In this document: positions 50,850 through 62,527 of the stretch, piece by piece
Layout of the letters: the number at the start of each line of letters is the position of its first letter
Numbering within the stretch: position 1 is the stretch's first letter
Source: Onchocerca volvulus
Lineage: Eukaryota; Nematoda; Chromadorea; Rhabditida; Onchocercidae
Direction of reading: 5' to 3'
NCBI GenBank assembly: GCA_000499405.2
Contig: HG738139.1
Location: 3,849,563-3,913,562 of the forward strand
DNA: 64,000 nt
The notes under the pieces: generated by a model
Databases searched by the model: none
What the model saw: only the letters and a program-made list of their open reading frames with translations
What the model was told of the DNA's origin: nothing
Position numbers and translations under genes: made by a program

Positions 50850-52486
50850 GTACTTTAAAATGTGTTAAAATAATGTTTTGTCTAACTTTTTTTACAAGAT
50901 TGAATGCTTACAAAATTCATATAATGACAAGTGATTTATATTATTTTGTAAAAACACACATATTAAAACTTCGCATAGTTTATGAATGAACAAGAAAGGA
51001 TTGCTCATTTTCCATCCATCTTATTTGTTGCATTATTTCATTTCATTTGAAATTTTTAGAATTTATTATTAAATTTTAAATTTTAATTTTTCCAAATAAT
51101 TCAACTTTATTTTGATTCTACATCTCTAATTTAAATAATGCTTGTTTATTAGTCGAAATATTTCTTTACTACTGCTACAGTAACTGGTTGAAATTCATTC
51201 AAAATCTTTTTTTCTTTTTTTTTTTTTTTTACAATATTACATTTAAAAGAAATTAATTTAAAATTTCTCATCATTATTCTTTATAAAATATTTCAAGTGT
51301 TACTTTTATTCTAGCAAATGTTTCGAAATGAACTTTCGGAATGTCAACGACTCGGATCCTTGTTGAGGACTTAAAAATGAATTTGAAATTTTTCAAATTT
51401 GTTGTTTCAAATTCGAACAAAAGGAAATTCTTAAAATTAATAACTTATTTTGATGCAGTAATAAATTGATATTCCAGTGATTAGTAATCATTTCTCTGTC
51501 TTTAAACTTTTAATCGTTTTATTCTAATATTTTCATGAAATTCGCATCAAATAATCGATCAATATATCGGATAAAATACGAAATTCACAAATTTTCAAGA
51601 TGAAATCTGAATTTTTTTAAATAATATTTTCACAAGATGAAATTTTATTGAAAAAACGGGTTTATTTTTTCAAAATTTTCTGAAGATTTTTAAACTCAAA
51701 TACTTTGCAAACATGAAAATCGAATAAATTATATTCATTCCATCGATATTTGTATAATATTCATGGAAAGTTAGACATATTTATTGCTTAGTTTAGGTCA
51801 TTTTTCAAGTCATCAAAATTAGTCATTCCGGTTTTTTTTGACTAATTCATTTAAAAAAAAAAAAAAGGTCGCAAATTTTCATTGACCCATTTTATGGTGC
51901 GAGAATTATCGGAAAGAGTTTAGAAAATATTTTTTCATCTTTTTCAATTTTTCAATTCTTCGTTTCGTTAATTTTTGAAACTTAATAAACATTTGGAACT
52001 TTCTAATTTTAAAATGAAAAAAGGTTATTGATTTCATTCCAAAATAAAAATAAAAATTATAATCGTTATTTTACGTGATCATATTAATAAATAAGTGAAA
52101 AATATGGACGGAACATACGTACATGTCTGTGATTAGCATTAAAAAAAATTTTTTTTGATCGATTTTTTTCTTTCATAAAAAATGTCATTTCATTTCTTTT
52201 CTTTTTCTCTCCCAAAATTCATCCATTCTTGATATTTCATTTAAAATATTCGCATCGTTCAACATCATTTCAGTATTTTGTCATATCACTTTTATGTATA
52301 TTCCAAAAATGACGGGCGAAATGCTAAATGAAAAAAGCAAATGATTGAAAAATTATTCAATTCCATTTCCGATCTATCTTTTAATATTTCCATTTTCAAT
52401 ATCTTATATAGGAAATGATATATTTAAATTTATATAGCAAACATTTAAGAGTGACAATCAATTTTAATATTGACAATTAGCGATAA

Positions 52487-55400
52487 ATGGATCTTGATGA
52501 GCTGAAGGATGAATTCGAGCAACGATTCAATTGCAGTCCAAAATATATTGTTCGTTGTCCAGGAAGAGTTAATCTAATCGGTTTCTTCTTTTTTTTTTTC
52601 AGGAAAATAAAAAAAAGATTTACTTTTTTACTTATCTTTATACGATATTTCTCAAAAAAAAAAAAAAAAGCGAAAAATTTTGATGTAACTTTTCCAAGTG
52701 TTCAAATTAGATGAAAAAAAAAATCAATTTAATTTCTTTTGTATGAGTGAAATTGAAAAAGTTCAAAAGTTTTTTATGAATAGATAAAAAATATCCAAAG
52801 AAAAAAAAAATGTTGGATTGAAATAATATTTAAGTGATACGTAAGAAACAAATCTACTCTTTCATTAAATTTTATATGATTTATTTATACATTAGATTTA
52901 ACCATTATAATAGAGGAATTATTTGATAAATAACTGGTACTAAATTTGGTTAATTAAATTATTTATAAAATATATATCTAAATTAAATTATAACAAATAT
53001 CTTAAGAATTATTGGCAAGAAATGAACAAATATACATTAATCAATTAAAATATAATAAAATAATGCATATTTTATAAAAGAATATTGATTTGTATTAAAT
53101 GAATTATGCAATAATGATATCAAATTTGTAATTAAATTGTAATAAAATAGAAATATTAATAATTTAGTAAAAAATGTAATAATTACAGGCGAACATATTG
53201 ATTATAGTGGTTACGGTGTATTACCAATGGCAATAAATGCTTCAACATATATTTTAGCATCAAATCATGAAGCTGATGAAATTGTATTTCAAAATATCAA
53301 TAAGAAGTTCGAGTAAAGTTTTATTTTTACCATAGACATTTCAAGTAAAATTTCATTTTGTCATAATTATTAAAATTTCATTTCCATTGTCCTAAAGTAA
53401 GTTGCAGAAAAATTGTTTTCTAATGTAAATAAGAATTTATTTTTAAAAAATTTTAAAAATTTTACATGTAAAAGTATTTGGTAAAAATTGTTTTCACTTC
53501 AAGAGTACATACATTTAAATTGATTAAATTATTTTTTAAATTTGAAATTTTCTAAAAAAAAATTTTTTTCAAATTTTACGTGTAAAATATTGAGTAAAAA
53601 TTATTTTCTCTTCAAGAGCATATACATTTAAATTTCGTGATGAATGGATTGGTAGCAAGAAACCGGAATGGTTTCATTATTTTTTATGTGGTTGGAAAGG
53701 TGCAATAAGACGTTTAAATATACCACCAAAAGGCATGAAAGTATTGGTTCATGGTATGTTCATTATAATGTATTTAATTTTGAAATTTTTACTTAATAAC
53801 TTATTATATTATCACGAATATCTGTAAAGTAATAGTTATTAAATTTAAACTGTCTGTAGATCTGAAAAATTCAATAGTATTAAAAATTTGTATAAAAATA
53901 TCAATTAATCATAAATACAGATTTTCATATATGCAATGAAATTTTTAAATTTTAAATATTGAATTTGGTTAAAAGGCAATTTTCGTCTGATTATAATATA
54001 CTTTTAGATTTTACAATCTTCATATCTCAAGATTCAGAGTTTAAGTTTTATTCAAATCTCAAATTTCAAGTTATAGGTACCATACCAACAGGTGCTGGTC
54101 TTTCTAGTTCCAGTTCTCTTGTATGTGCTGCTGCATTGATAACAATCGTATTATATTCGGGACGAAGTTTTGATATTATCAGTAAGGTTAGAATTATAAT
54201 TTGTAATATAAATTTTCATTTAAAATAATTCAATTCATTTTATCATTTGTTTTTAATGTCATTCAATTCGATATAGAGTTTGCTGAAATTTTCACTAAAT
54301 CAAAATGAAATATTATACTAATTAATCTATCAAATAATCGAATTAATACACTTTTTTCTTAAGAATAATTGCCGTCATAGTTTACTTATTGAATTTCATT
54401 ATAAATTAATTAATAAATGATGAATTTGAGGTAGAATTTGCTGAAATGTGTGCCGAAGTTGAGCGATTCGTTGGTGTAGAAGGTGGTGGTATGGATCAAG
54501 CAATTGAAGTTTTAGCTAATGAAGGTTCGGCAATGTTAATTAATTTCAATCCACTCAGATTTCTACCGGTTACACTTCCCGAAAATGCTCTTTTCGCTGT
54601 GATTCATACCGGAGAAGCACTTAATAAAGCAACAACTTCCCAGTATAATGAACGTGTTGTGGAATGTCGTCTAGCAGCTCAGGTTTACACAAATAAATTC
54701 TCAAATTTAGCATTTAAAAAAAAAAAAATCACAAAGTTATAATTTCAATTTCTCATAACAATTATTGTTGATTGTTTGCATTTTTGCAAAATTTGTTTGG
54801 AATTTAAAAAAAAAAAAAGAGTTTGAATTTAGATTATGGCAAAAATTTGCAAATTCAAAGATTGGAGAGATATTCGAACGTTAGGTGAATTTGCGAATCG
54901 AATGCGAAAGACTCCTCAAGAAATGATTTCTATCGTCGATGAATTGTTGCATTTTCCGGTTTACACGAAAGATAATGCACTTTTCTTATTAGGCATAACG
55001 AATGGAATTTTTGACGAAACAATCCTTTCAGCCAACACTCAGCACAGTTAGTTTAAAATTTTTAAATAATTTTATTTAAAAATTTAAAATAATTTTTTTC
55101 ATTGATATTAAAATCTGTGAAAAAAAAAAAAAAGAACAGAGAATTTAGCGATAAAATGGAATAAAATGTTAAAAAATTGCGAATTAATTATGTTATCAAT
55201 CAGAAAAGAATTGAATTTTTATTTCTTCACATCTCATAATTGTACAAATTTTAAATTAATATTGATACTGCGCTTTTTGCTGTTAAAATAGCTGCTAAAT
55301 CAACCAGGTTATCATTTAATGAAAAATGATATATTTAGGTACTGATAAATTTCAGTGATTATTTTAGTATTTTATTTTATGATAGATGCTTCAATTGTTT

Positions 55401-56729
55401 TATAGAATGCAATAGAATAACTTAAAATGAAAAAGAAGTATTATAAGTTTAATATTTTTAAAATTTCTTAATCATGTTATATCAGTGTTATATTGTATTA
55501 TAATTACTTTCTATTATTATTATGATTTTACTACTATCCTAAAATATTGCAGTTGATGATATATTCGTATTTGTAATTAAAATGAATTTAGCATTTGAAA
55601 TATTAATACTTTAATAATTATGTATGCAACACTTCATACAATACCTAAAATCTATTTATTGAAAATATAATGTTCCTATATGTTTTATACATGTTTTGTA
55701 TTTACATAAAATATTTGCAAGCTCTTAATTAGTATTTATTCCTGACTAATTAATTAATTTTTTTTAGCCATCTTTTTATTTTGCCAAAAAAAAATGCCGC
55801 AGATCTGTTTGCAACGATAATAAGTATTGAAATAAATCTTCTGTTACACGTTGGCTAAAGAATAATTAATTAAAAAGTACAATATCTTAAATAATTTTCA
55901 AACATTGAATTTAAACATTTAAATTTTGTAAATTAACATTTATTTTTGTATAAATCTTGCAATTTTTTCATTTTTCAGTGGAAACATTTAAATTGGTACA
56001 AAGAGCAAAGCATGTTTATACGGAAGCTGAACGAGTTCGTCAATTTCATGAAGCATGCAAAATTGGTGATGTAAAAGAGATGGGAAAATTGATGAGTGAT
56101 AGCCATATCAGTTGTAAGGAATTATTCGAATGTTCCTGTGATAAATTAGATGAAGTGGTCAGTTTTTTTTTTTTTTTCTAAACAATATTGAAACTAATTT
56201 AATTGAAACAAATGAAAAAATTAGATGAAGTGGTCAGTTTTTTTTTTTTTTTTCCAAATAATATTGAAACTAATTTAATTGAAACAAATGAAAATATTTA
56301 TTGAATCCAGTTTAATTCAAAAAAATATTGATGGAAATTGCACATTACCAATCGTTAACAATATAAGCTTTTAAGTGATTTATTGTAATTATTCTAAATA
56401 TTTTGAATTTTAATCGAATTTAAAATTCTATTGCATGGAAAGTTTTTTTTTTTAATTCTATTACTCATGGAGCGTTTGGATTTTCTTCAGTTTTTTTTTT
56501 TTAAAGATTAATCAAAATGTTTTGTTCTATTGTCCATTAAACGGTCATTTTTTTTGTTTTCTAATTTTTTTAGGTTGAAAAATGTTTGCGAAATGGTGCA
56601 TTAGGTGCACGACTTACAGGTGCTGGCTGGGGTGGTTGTGTTGTTGCTCTTTTTGATATCAAAAAACCAGATCTGGAAGTATTATTTTGGAGTCGACCTG
56701 CTGGTGGTATAGAATGGATGAAATGTTAA
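52487..56729 (+). CDS. GALK2: GHMP sugar kinase of the galactokinase/GalNAc-kinase (GALK2) type
   Basis: Eight exons join in phase to 421 residues: 52487-52580, 53189-53312, 53617-53753, 54077-54186, 54431-54682, 54833-55046, 55979-56157, 56574-56729. Galactokinase signature near the N-terminus: [30 protein letters not shown] loop: [20 protein letters not shown]. Then [11 protein letters not shown] with the catalytic Asp region, [27 protein letters not shown], and GHMP motif 3 LTGAGWGGC near the end. Sequence blocks match human GALK2 (458 residues) better than GALK1, so the substrate may be GalNAc as well as galactose; that choice is inferred. The product would be a sugar-1-phosphate in the cytosol, feeding UDP-sugar synthesis. 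The ATG lies 6 nt after ACAATTAG, a probable trans-splice acceptor. Local duplications surround the exon 3 acceptor and the exon 7 donor (listed separately). The short C-terminus ends GGIEWMKC. Confidence 0.93.
53458..53635 (+). repeat. Duplicated splice-acceptor region before GALK2 exon 3
   Basis: Bases about 53458-53521 and 53574-53635 are diverged copies, period about 115 bp, sharing TTTTAC-TGTAAAA, GTAAAAATT-TTTTC and CTTCAAGAG-ACATTTAAATT. Only the second copy runs into open coding sequence. Splicing to the first copy's AG would meet a stop about 16 codons on. Confidence 0.7.
56143..56292 (+). repeat. 75-bp tandem duplication containing the GALK2 exon 7 donor
   Basis: The unit AAATTAGATGAAGTGGTCAG, a T-tract and AATATTGAAACTAATTTAAT, ending AAATGAAAA, occurs twice with few differences, at about 56143 and 56218. 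The first copy holds the real exon end (DEV|GT at 56157). The second repeats the last exon bases and the GT at 56233. Use of the second donor would add 75 nt, but an in-frame TAA lies at 56179. Confidence 0.85.
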
Positions 56730-57012
56730 TTTTAAAAAAAAAAAATTGTATTACAAAGATCAGATTGAAATTTGTTAAAATCATCGAAAAAAAAAAAAAC
56801 TGTTTCATTTTTCATATATATATTTATCTTGAAGCAAATAATCTTCCATGTATGCAAATCGAAATTATTCGATTAGTCATCTTCTTTATTGAATTTTTCC
56901 ATTATCATTTAAATGAAAGGAATAGGAATCAATCTTATTTACATTCCAATATTTGAGTATCATCCAGATAACATATTATATCATATCAATGTATAATAGA
57001 GCAAGCATTTTA

Positions 57013-57018
57013 AATAAA
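57013..57018 (+). terminator. AATAAA signal after the GALK2-like gene
   Basis: Canonical AATAAA about 285 nt after the stop. No closer canonical signal was seen. Confidence 0.45.
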
Positions 57019-58782
57019 AATGAAATATTTATTTTACAAAATACATATTTGATAATTGTACAAATTGTATTTTTGCTTCAACAATGAGAAAATATTTTGT
57101 AGCAAATTCATGTTAATTTATCAAATGTTTCATTGATAATTTTGTTAGCCTTAGATGAAATATTCTCTAAATTGAAAATAAAATATTTTATTAATATATA
57201 AAATATTTCAATCGAAATATTTCGTCGTTAAAAAAGAATTTTTTTTTCTTTTTTTTTGTTCATATGACACAACTTTTTTTTAAATGATTTAGGAATGTTA
57301 GTTACAAAATTCATTCTTAGAATTGATCAATATTTCTTTGTACATTCCAAATATATTGTTTTATTGATATATTATTTGATCACTTAAATTGCATATCTTT
57401 TAATCAATCTTTTTCGCTTACTTATTTTCCTTATTTCATTTCTTTTGCATATTTCCCTATTGAAAGCTCAAATATTCGCTTTTTTTTTTCTCATTACTTT
57501 AATTATGATACATCGAAAATTCGTTAAAGTTGGTATAATTTATTGTTTTACGGTTAGAATTTACAATTTCTCTTTTCTTTTTCATTTTTCTTTTTCTTTC
57601 TTCCTCTCAGTATTTCATGGTTCTTTTTAAATGTTATAATTATATTAAAAAATTAATTTTGTGTTTTTCATTTGCAAAAAAAAAAGCAATACTTCAACAG
57701 CATAATAATTGTATAACATCAGATTCAAAGGATTAAATATTTTAATGAAATTATAATGAAGCAATTTCATAATCGTTTTTAGTTATCAAAAATGAAAGAT
57801 GAATAATAATACTTGTAACATGATACTTTTATAAATTTTGATTACTTTTCGAGAATTCTTAATTTTTTTCTTTTTTTGTTTTTTGTTTCATTTCTTGTGC
57901 ATATTTTTTTTCTTTTCTTAAAATTAAAACTCAAATTTCGTACTCTAATATTTCAATTATGATACAATTGTAATTTGCTACTGATAGTTTAATACAATAT
58001 GATTAAGTTAGATATTTTCTCCAAGAAAAAGAAAAATGAATTATATTTTTGGAAATGAAAATTGAAAGGATAACTGGAATTGTAAAGTGTTAAACTGAAC
58101 AATATTAAATATGATTATCAGTAATGATGAGATGATGATTTTACTGGGAATTTTTGGTTTTATCATTTCAGTTTCAGATTTTCGTGTTTGACTTTCGGGA
58201 CAAAGTCGATTCCCAATCAACCTATCTATATTTTATTAATGCTCACTTAACTTTTTTAGTTTCTACATTTCTCTTTTATTTGATATCTTTCTGAAAAAAA
58301 AAAAAAAATGAGGTAAAAATATTACATTTTAAACAAATATTCATTTCAGTTGTACTAAATAGGCGAATAATTTCCGCTTCTGTCATGATAGAGTGAAGAA
58401 ATTTAAAATTTTATGAAATGTGGAATTAGAATCTAGCAACGAAATTTAGGGAAGATGAAGTATGGAATTTTCTTTATATTTTTTCTTACTACATTATGAT
58501 TTAAATCAACGAATTTCATAAAATTTCGTTTGATTGACGAAAAAATATATGGAAAAAAATTAAGCATAACTCACAAAATATTTTCAAAGTAAGGAATGGC
58601 AAAGTAAAATTAATAAAATAAATATTTATATCATATCAATAACAATAATAATAACATCAAATGAAGGCAAATTTTCAAAAAAAAAAAAAAAAAAATGGAA
58701 TTTTTCATAATTTTGGAATTGTTTTAAATTAAATTTTATTGAAGATTGAAATAAAATGATGGTTAATATTACGAATTTCTTA

Positions 58783-58792
58783 TTTATTTATT
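58783..58792 (-). terminator. Overlapping AATAAA signals after the small gene
   Basis: On the minus strand AATAAATAAA occurs about 125-133 nt beyond the stop at 58916. It supports the small two-exon gene as a real transcription unit. Confidence 0.5.
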
Positions 58793-58915
58793 GGAATTTT
58801 TAATCACTTTAGATTATTTTTGATTGAAAAGCAAAAAAAGAGAGAGAAAAACAAATTACTTTCTATTGAAGATAAGTAATTCGAGAATTCACCAAATAAT
58901 ATGTCTCGCTTCCAC

Positions 58916-59430
58916 TTATGCACGACGCTTCCGCGGAGCGGGTCGAGACATATGTTGCTTCCATAATTTTGAACTGCCCGCGTAATCTCGATGTCGTCTT
59001 TCGTCAGCTTTTTCCTTGCTTAATTTAGCATACTCCTTTTTTATCTATAATATTGACATATATCGAAATAATGGAAATGTATTAATTCTGAAATATTCAA
59101 ATATGAAATAATATACTGGAAATATCAGAGATAGTCATAGCCAGAAAACGTAATATAAATCCATGGATAGATAATATTGCATATCATTGATAAGTTTCTT
59201 AAATGAGGAAACCATACAATATATAAATTATTTCAATGATTTCTCCAAGATTATACATTTTTGAATAATACCAATTGAAATTTTCAAAACAATTTCTGAA
59301 TATTAAATCTTTAAAAACAAACTTGCTTCTGTCGAGCGATTTTCTCTACCGGAAATGGATTAATCCTACGAAAGACGGATTGTATGAGAGAAAGAAGCCA
59401 AATGATGAATTGTTTGCCATATTCAACCAT
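58916..59430 (-). CDS. Small two-exon protein (78 residues), probable single-pass membrane protein, unrecognised
   Basis: Exon 1 is 59323-59430 (36 codons) and exon 2 is 58916-59044 (42 codons plus TAA), joined in phase 0 by a GTTTGT...ATTATAG intron. The ATG follows GGCTAG and nine A residues, so a trans-splice acceptor sits 9 nt upstream. The protein opens MVEYGKQFIIWLLSLIQSVF, giving a hydrophobic segment at about 7-20, then RRINPFPVEKIARQKQ, a charged helix EYAKLSKEKADERRHR and a basic tail ending RPAPRKRRA. This layout (short N-terminus, one hydrophobic helix, charged C-terminal helix) is common in small mitochondrial or ER membrane proteins, but I do not recognise the family. The exon 2 sequence is markedly less AT-rich than its surroundings. 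AATAAA signals follow the stop. It could be a missed conserved microprotein; chance is less likely given splice, phase and signal agreement. Confidence 0.6.
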
Positions 59431-60119
59431 TTTTTTTTTCTAGCCAAATATCAACTAATTAATAAACTTTGTTAGTTTCAACCGAATTTATATTAAAATT
59501 ATTAATGACAGAAATTTGACCCAAATAATTTAAGCATAATATTTATCTTTTAAAGGCTTTTGTCATTTGCATATTTTTATTTAGGGAAAAAAGTAAAAAA
59601 GGCTGGGAAAAGTTTGAAATTGATTTCTACATATTTTATTAATTTCAATAAAACTCATCACTCAATTATAATTTACCGATTTCATTGAATTCATTAACTT
59701 CCTGCTTTACTCTAAAACAATCTCATTTTTTTTTTTCTAATTCGCAAAAGAATCATTTTTACAAAAATTTACATTTCTGTAAAAAAAATTCCAATAATTC
59801 AATGACGAAATAAAAAGTTTGAAATCTAAAATAAAATCAGAAAAGAAAAAAAAAAAATAATTGACAAGTCATTCAGCAATGGCAACCAAGCTAATGTTCG
59901 ATCGATGCACACATACACTCTTTTTACAACGGCCGATAGCACGGACTGATGATGAAAATAGAGATGGATCGATGTGAATTATCATTGTTATTTGTTATTA
60001 AATTTTATTTCGCATCTGTTCATTTACGTGCAATTTAGTAATTTACGTGACTAACATAATTGTGATGAAATTTTTGCTCTATCTTTTGCATGGATCAAAT
60101 GGATCAATATCACAAGTTG

Positions 60120-60370
60120 ATGAAAATGTAAATGAATGAATGTAAGCATTGGAAATGCGTTACATTGGAGGAATCAGTATGCTGTAATCAATCACCGAAA
60201 GGGATTGGTAAAATCTTCCGTAATTTGTGATCGGATTGGAATCGCAATTATTACTCTTGAAGGAGGAGTTCCTAATAAATGTAACTTATCAATATGTACA
60301 GTCCGTTGCTTTTCTGGATTGAACCATCTCGAGAAAAGCGGAGACTGCTGTTTTGATAACTTCCGATAAC
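60120..60370. other. GC-richer block open on both strands
   Basis: A plus-strand ORF (60136-60369, 77 codons) and a minus-strand frame of over 70 codons (about 60195-60415, preceded by TTTAG) overlap. The minus-strand reading, with segments such as WFNPEKQRTVHIDKLHLLG, has codon use more like the real exons here. No start, donor or family links it to a gene. It may be an orphan exon, a decayed gene or a conserved non-coding element. Confidence 0.3.
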
Positions 60371-61154
60371 ACGTAAAGAAATTATTATGGTTGCTGTTTG
60401 CCGACTAAATTTCATTTTACCTATATTCACTTATGCGTAACTTGTAGTTTATGTCGCTTATAAGATTACCTAAATGAAATTTTCGTCCTATCTTCTCTAT
60501 TTGGCCATAATGAAATAAGTAAGAAAAGGAGAAAAAGTAAGGAAAGAACAAGAAAAATAATATCTTTCAAGTTTATTTGTTCGATTTCCATTTATGAACA
60601 TCAATTGTTGTAACTGAATCTTCATCATTATTATTATCTTTTTTTTTTTTTGGAAATTTCATTATATCGAAACTCTTGACACTAAAGTTTTATCAAATAG
60701 TTGAAATTTTAACATTCCAATTTGTTGAAATAATACTTTTTTTAATAGATCATTTTACTTAAACTAAGCACAAACTATAATTCTTTTTCTTTATAAATGC
60801 CAGATCATATCCATATCATTGTGGATATTATCAGTCACATCAGTTTTATCATATTTCAGAATCAATCATTAGTCATATCACACTTTTTTTCATATAGATA
60901 GATAGTATTATTTATTGAAATATTATTAAAATTTTATAGTTGAAGTCACAGTTATCGATAAAACAGAAATATTTATAATGGAAATATGGCGAAATAATCC
61001 GGTATTCTGTATAGTAGAAATTGGTAATACTTCTCAGACAAATGAGTTAAATTATCCATATCTCGGCACAGAGATCTTTATCGTCTCATCTTCGGGCTGC
61101 TAATAGAGCTTATTTATGTCGTTAAATTCTTGAGATCCATGTTAACTGTCAGGA

Positions 61155-61740
61155 ATGTTACAAGAACTTAAACTTGTTGTGAGTATTTGTCCATTTCTTA
61201 TTATTTGTCTTGATAACTCTTATCAGTTGTCCTGATAATTAATCTTTTGTATGATTAATGTGTTTTATGCCTCTGCTCACTATACATATAAAAAGGAGCT
61301 TTTCGAACTAGCTAGATCAGTGTCTTCAAAATCAGTATTAATAGCTGTTCAGTATCAATTCAAAGACGGTTAAGACGACAGCACGAGCGACAGTTCAGAA
61401 GGAGTAAAGCAGTGGTAGAGCAGTAAGAGAACGATAGTCAATACACAACATAGTGAACATTCAAACGACTTACCTTGTATTGTTCATTCAATTTTACCAT
61501 TGTATAAGCGCGATATTGTACATAATATCGTATAAAACCAGTGAAGTCTATTTGCTGACCGAGCCGATTCACAATAATAAGAACATCTTCAATGCAACAA
61601 AGTACAAACCATCAGATTTTTTTCTCAACGGAGAGCAATATTTATAGCAAAGACTTTTAACGCTCGCAAATTTTTGCAAATGAAATAATCAAACTTGAAA
61701 TCGAGTAATTCGGAAAAAGACCTAATGTTTTAACAAATAT
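61155..61740 (+). promoter_or_regulatory. TATA-containing promoter block, LTR-like organisation
   Basis: The sequence TGTTACAAGAACTTAAAC starts near 61157. A TATA box (CATATAAAAAG, 61285-61295) is followed about 25 nt later by an initiator-like ATCAGTGTC near 61317. Then comes an A/G-rich leader (about 61360-61440) with GGAGTAAAGCAGTGG and AGAGCAGTAAGAGAACG. TG at the start, TATA, and a short purine-rich leader resemble the U3-R-U5 order of a retrotransposon LTR, but no matching second LTR, target duplication or internal gene was found. Alternatively it is the promoter and 5' UTR of the gene starting at 62528. Confidence 0.35.
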
Positions 61741-62527
61741 AACGAGCGTTTCAGGCACTTGACTAGTTTCTTGTCTGCAGGCTTTGAACAAAAAAAAAGT
61801 TAGAAATAAATACGTATATTTTTCATAGATAATAATTTTTGGCGAGCAAATTGAAATTTTTGTCTTAATGAAGTCAATTTTAAATCTGAAATATTCAACT
61901 TTCTATGAATTTCAATATTTTTCTATTAATAAGTATGATGCATTACATTAATAATGTTGTTACAAGAGTGAAAAAAACCAAACATTTTGGCGATGAATAA
62001 CTCATAAACAGAAATCATTTGATTAATTTTATCGTAGGTTTCGAAGAGAAAAGGATTAAATGATATTACTGAATTGTGCTGTCGGACAAAGTATTGATAC
62101 TGCAGAGATAATCATGACTTTTAATGGCATAAATTTACATAAATTTATGATTTTTGATGAAAGTATGGAAAAGTTGCCATCACTTTACAAAACATTCACA
62201 CTAGTATAAGCTTTTCACGCTCGCTTTTTTTTCCCTATTTTAATCTTTTTTTACCGCTAATTTAGACGAGAGAAGAGTTTGCCATAATTATGCAAAAAGA
62301 TTAAGAGCATTACGAATTATTTGATCATAGATCGCGTGCTCGCAGAAATACTTAAAATCAGTCTCCAACGAACTTTCCCAATCAATGTATTTTATTACTT
62401 ATTAGGATTCAATCACCTTTGATTTAATTGTTTTGTGGAATAATTTTTCAAAATATATCCAGAATTCCACTTCAGATTCTTTATTTCAAACATTACCATT
62501 TATCGACAAAACTGTTCGCGAATCAAT

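Larger units (their letters stand above)
49177..52486. other. Divergent intergenic region npp-1 / GALK2-like
   Basis: About 3.3 kb separates two genes read outward. It contains an ATAAAT-type repeat array (49296-49440), a three-fold TAGATCAATC repeat (50478-50524), a long T-tract (50822-50849) and further A/T tracts. Promoters for both genes, and for the candidate operon, should lie here, but no recognisable element stands out. Confidence 0.6.
56730..58915. other. Intergenic region between GALK2-like and the small minus-strand gene
   Basis: About 2.2 kb, very AT-rich, with T-rich stretches (57240-57260, 57480-57600, 57860-57920) and A-tracts (58291-58305, 58679-58695). No coding or RNA gene is supported. 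The genes on both sides converge here. Confidence 0.65.
59431..62527. other. Intergenic region before the partial secreted-protein gene
   Basis: About 3.1 kb. Bases 59440-60110 are AT-rich. Bases 60120-60370 form a GC-richer block open in several frames on both strands. Bases 60960-61740 contain less AT-biased sequence with a TATA element and LTR-like organisation. The rest shows nothing recognisable. Confidence 0.55.

Noticed and set aside
59275..59475. 66-codon plus-strand ORF
   Set aside because: It overlaps exon 1 of the small minus-strand gene, which has matching splice phase and a second exon; the plus frame has neither.
60320..60335. GGATTGAACC, reverse complement of a tRNA B-box-like word
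   Set aside because: The flanking bases do not form a T-arm stem, and no A-box or acceptor stem is present at the right distance.
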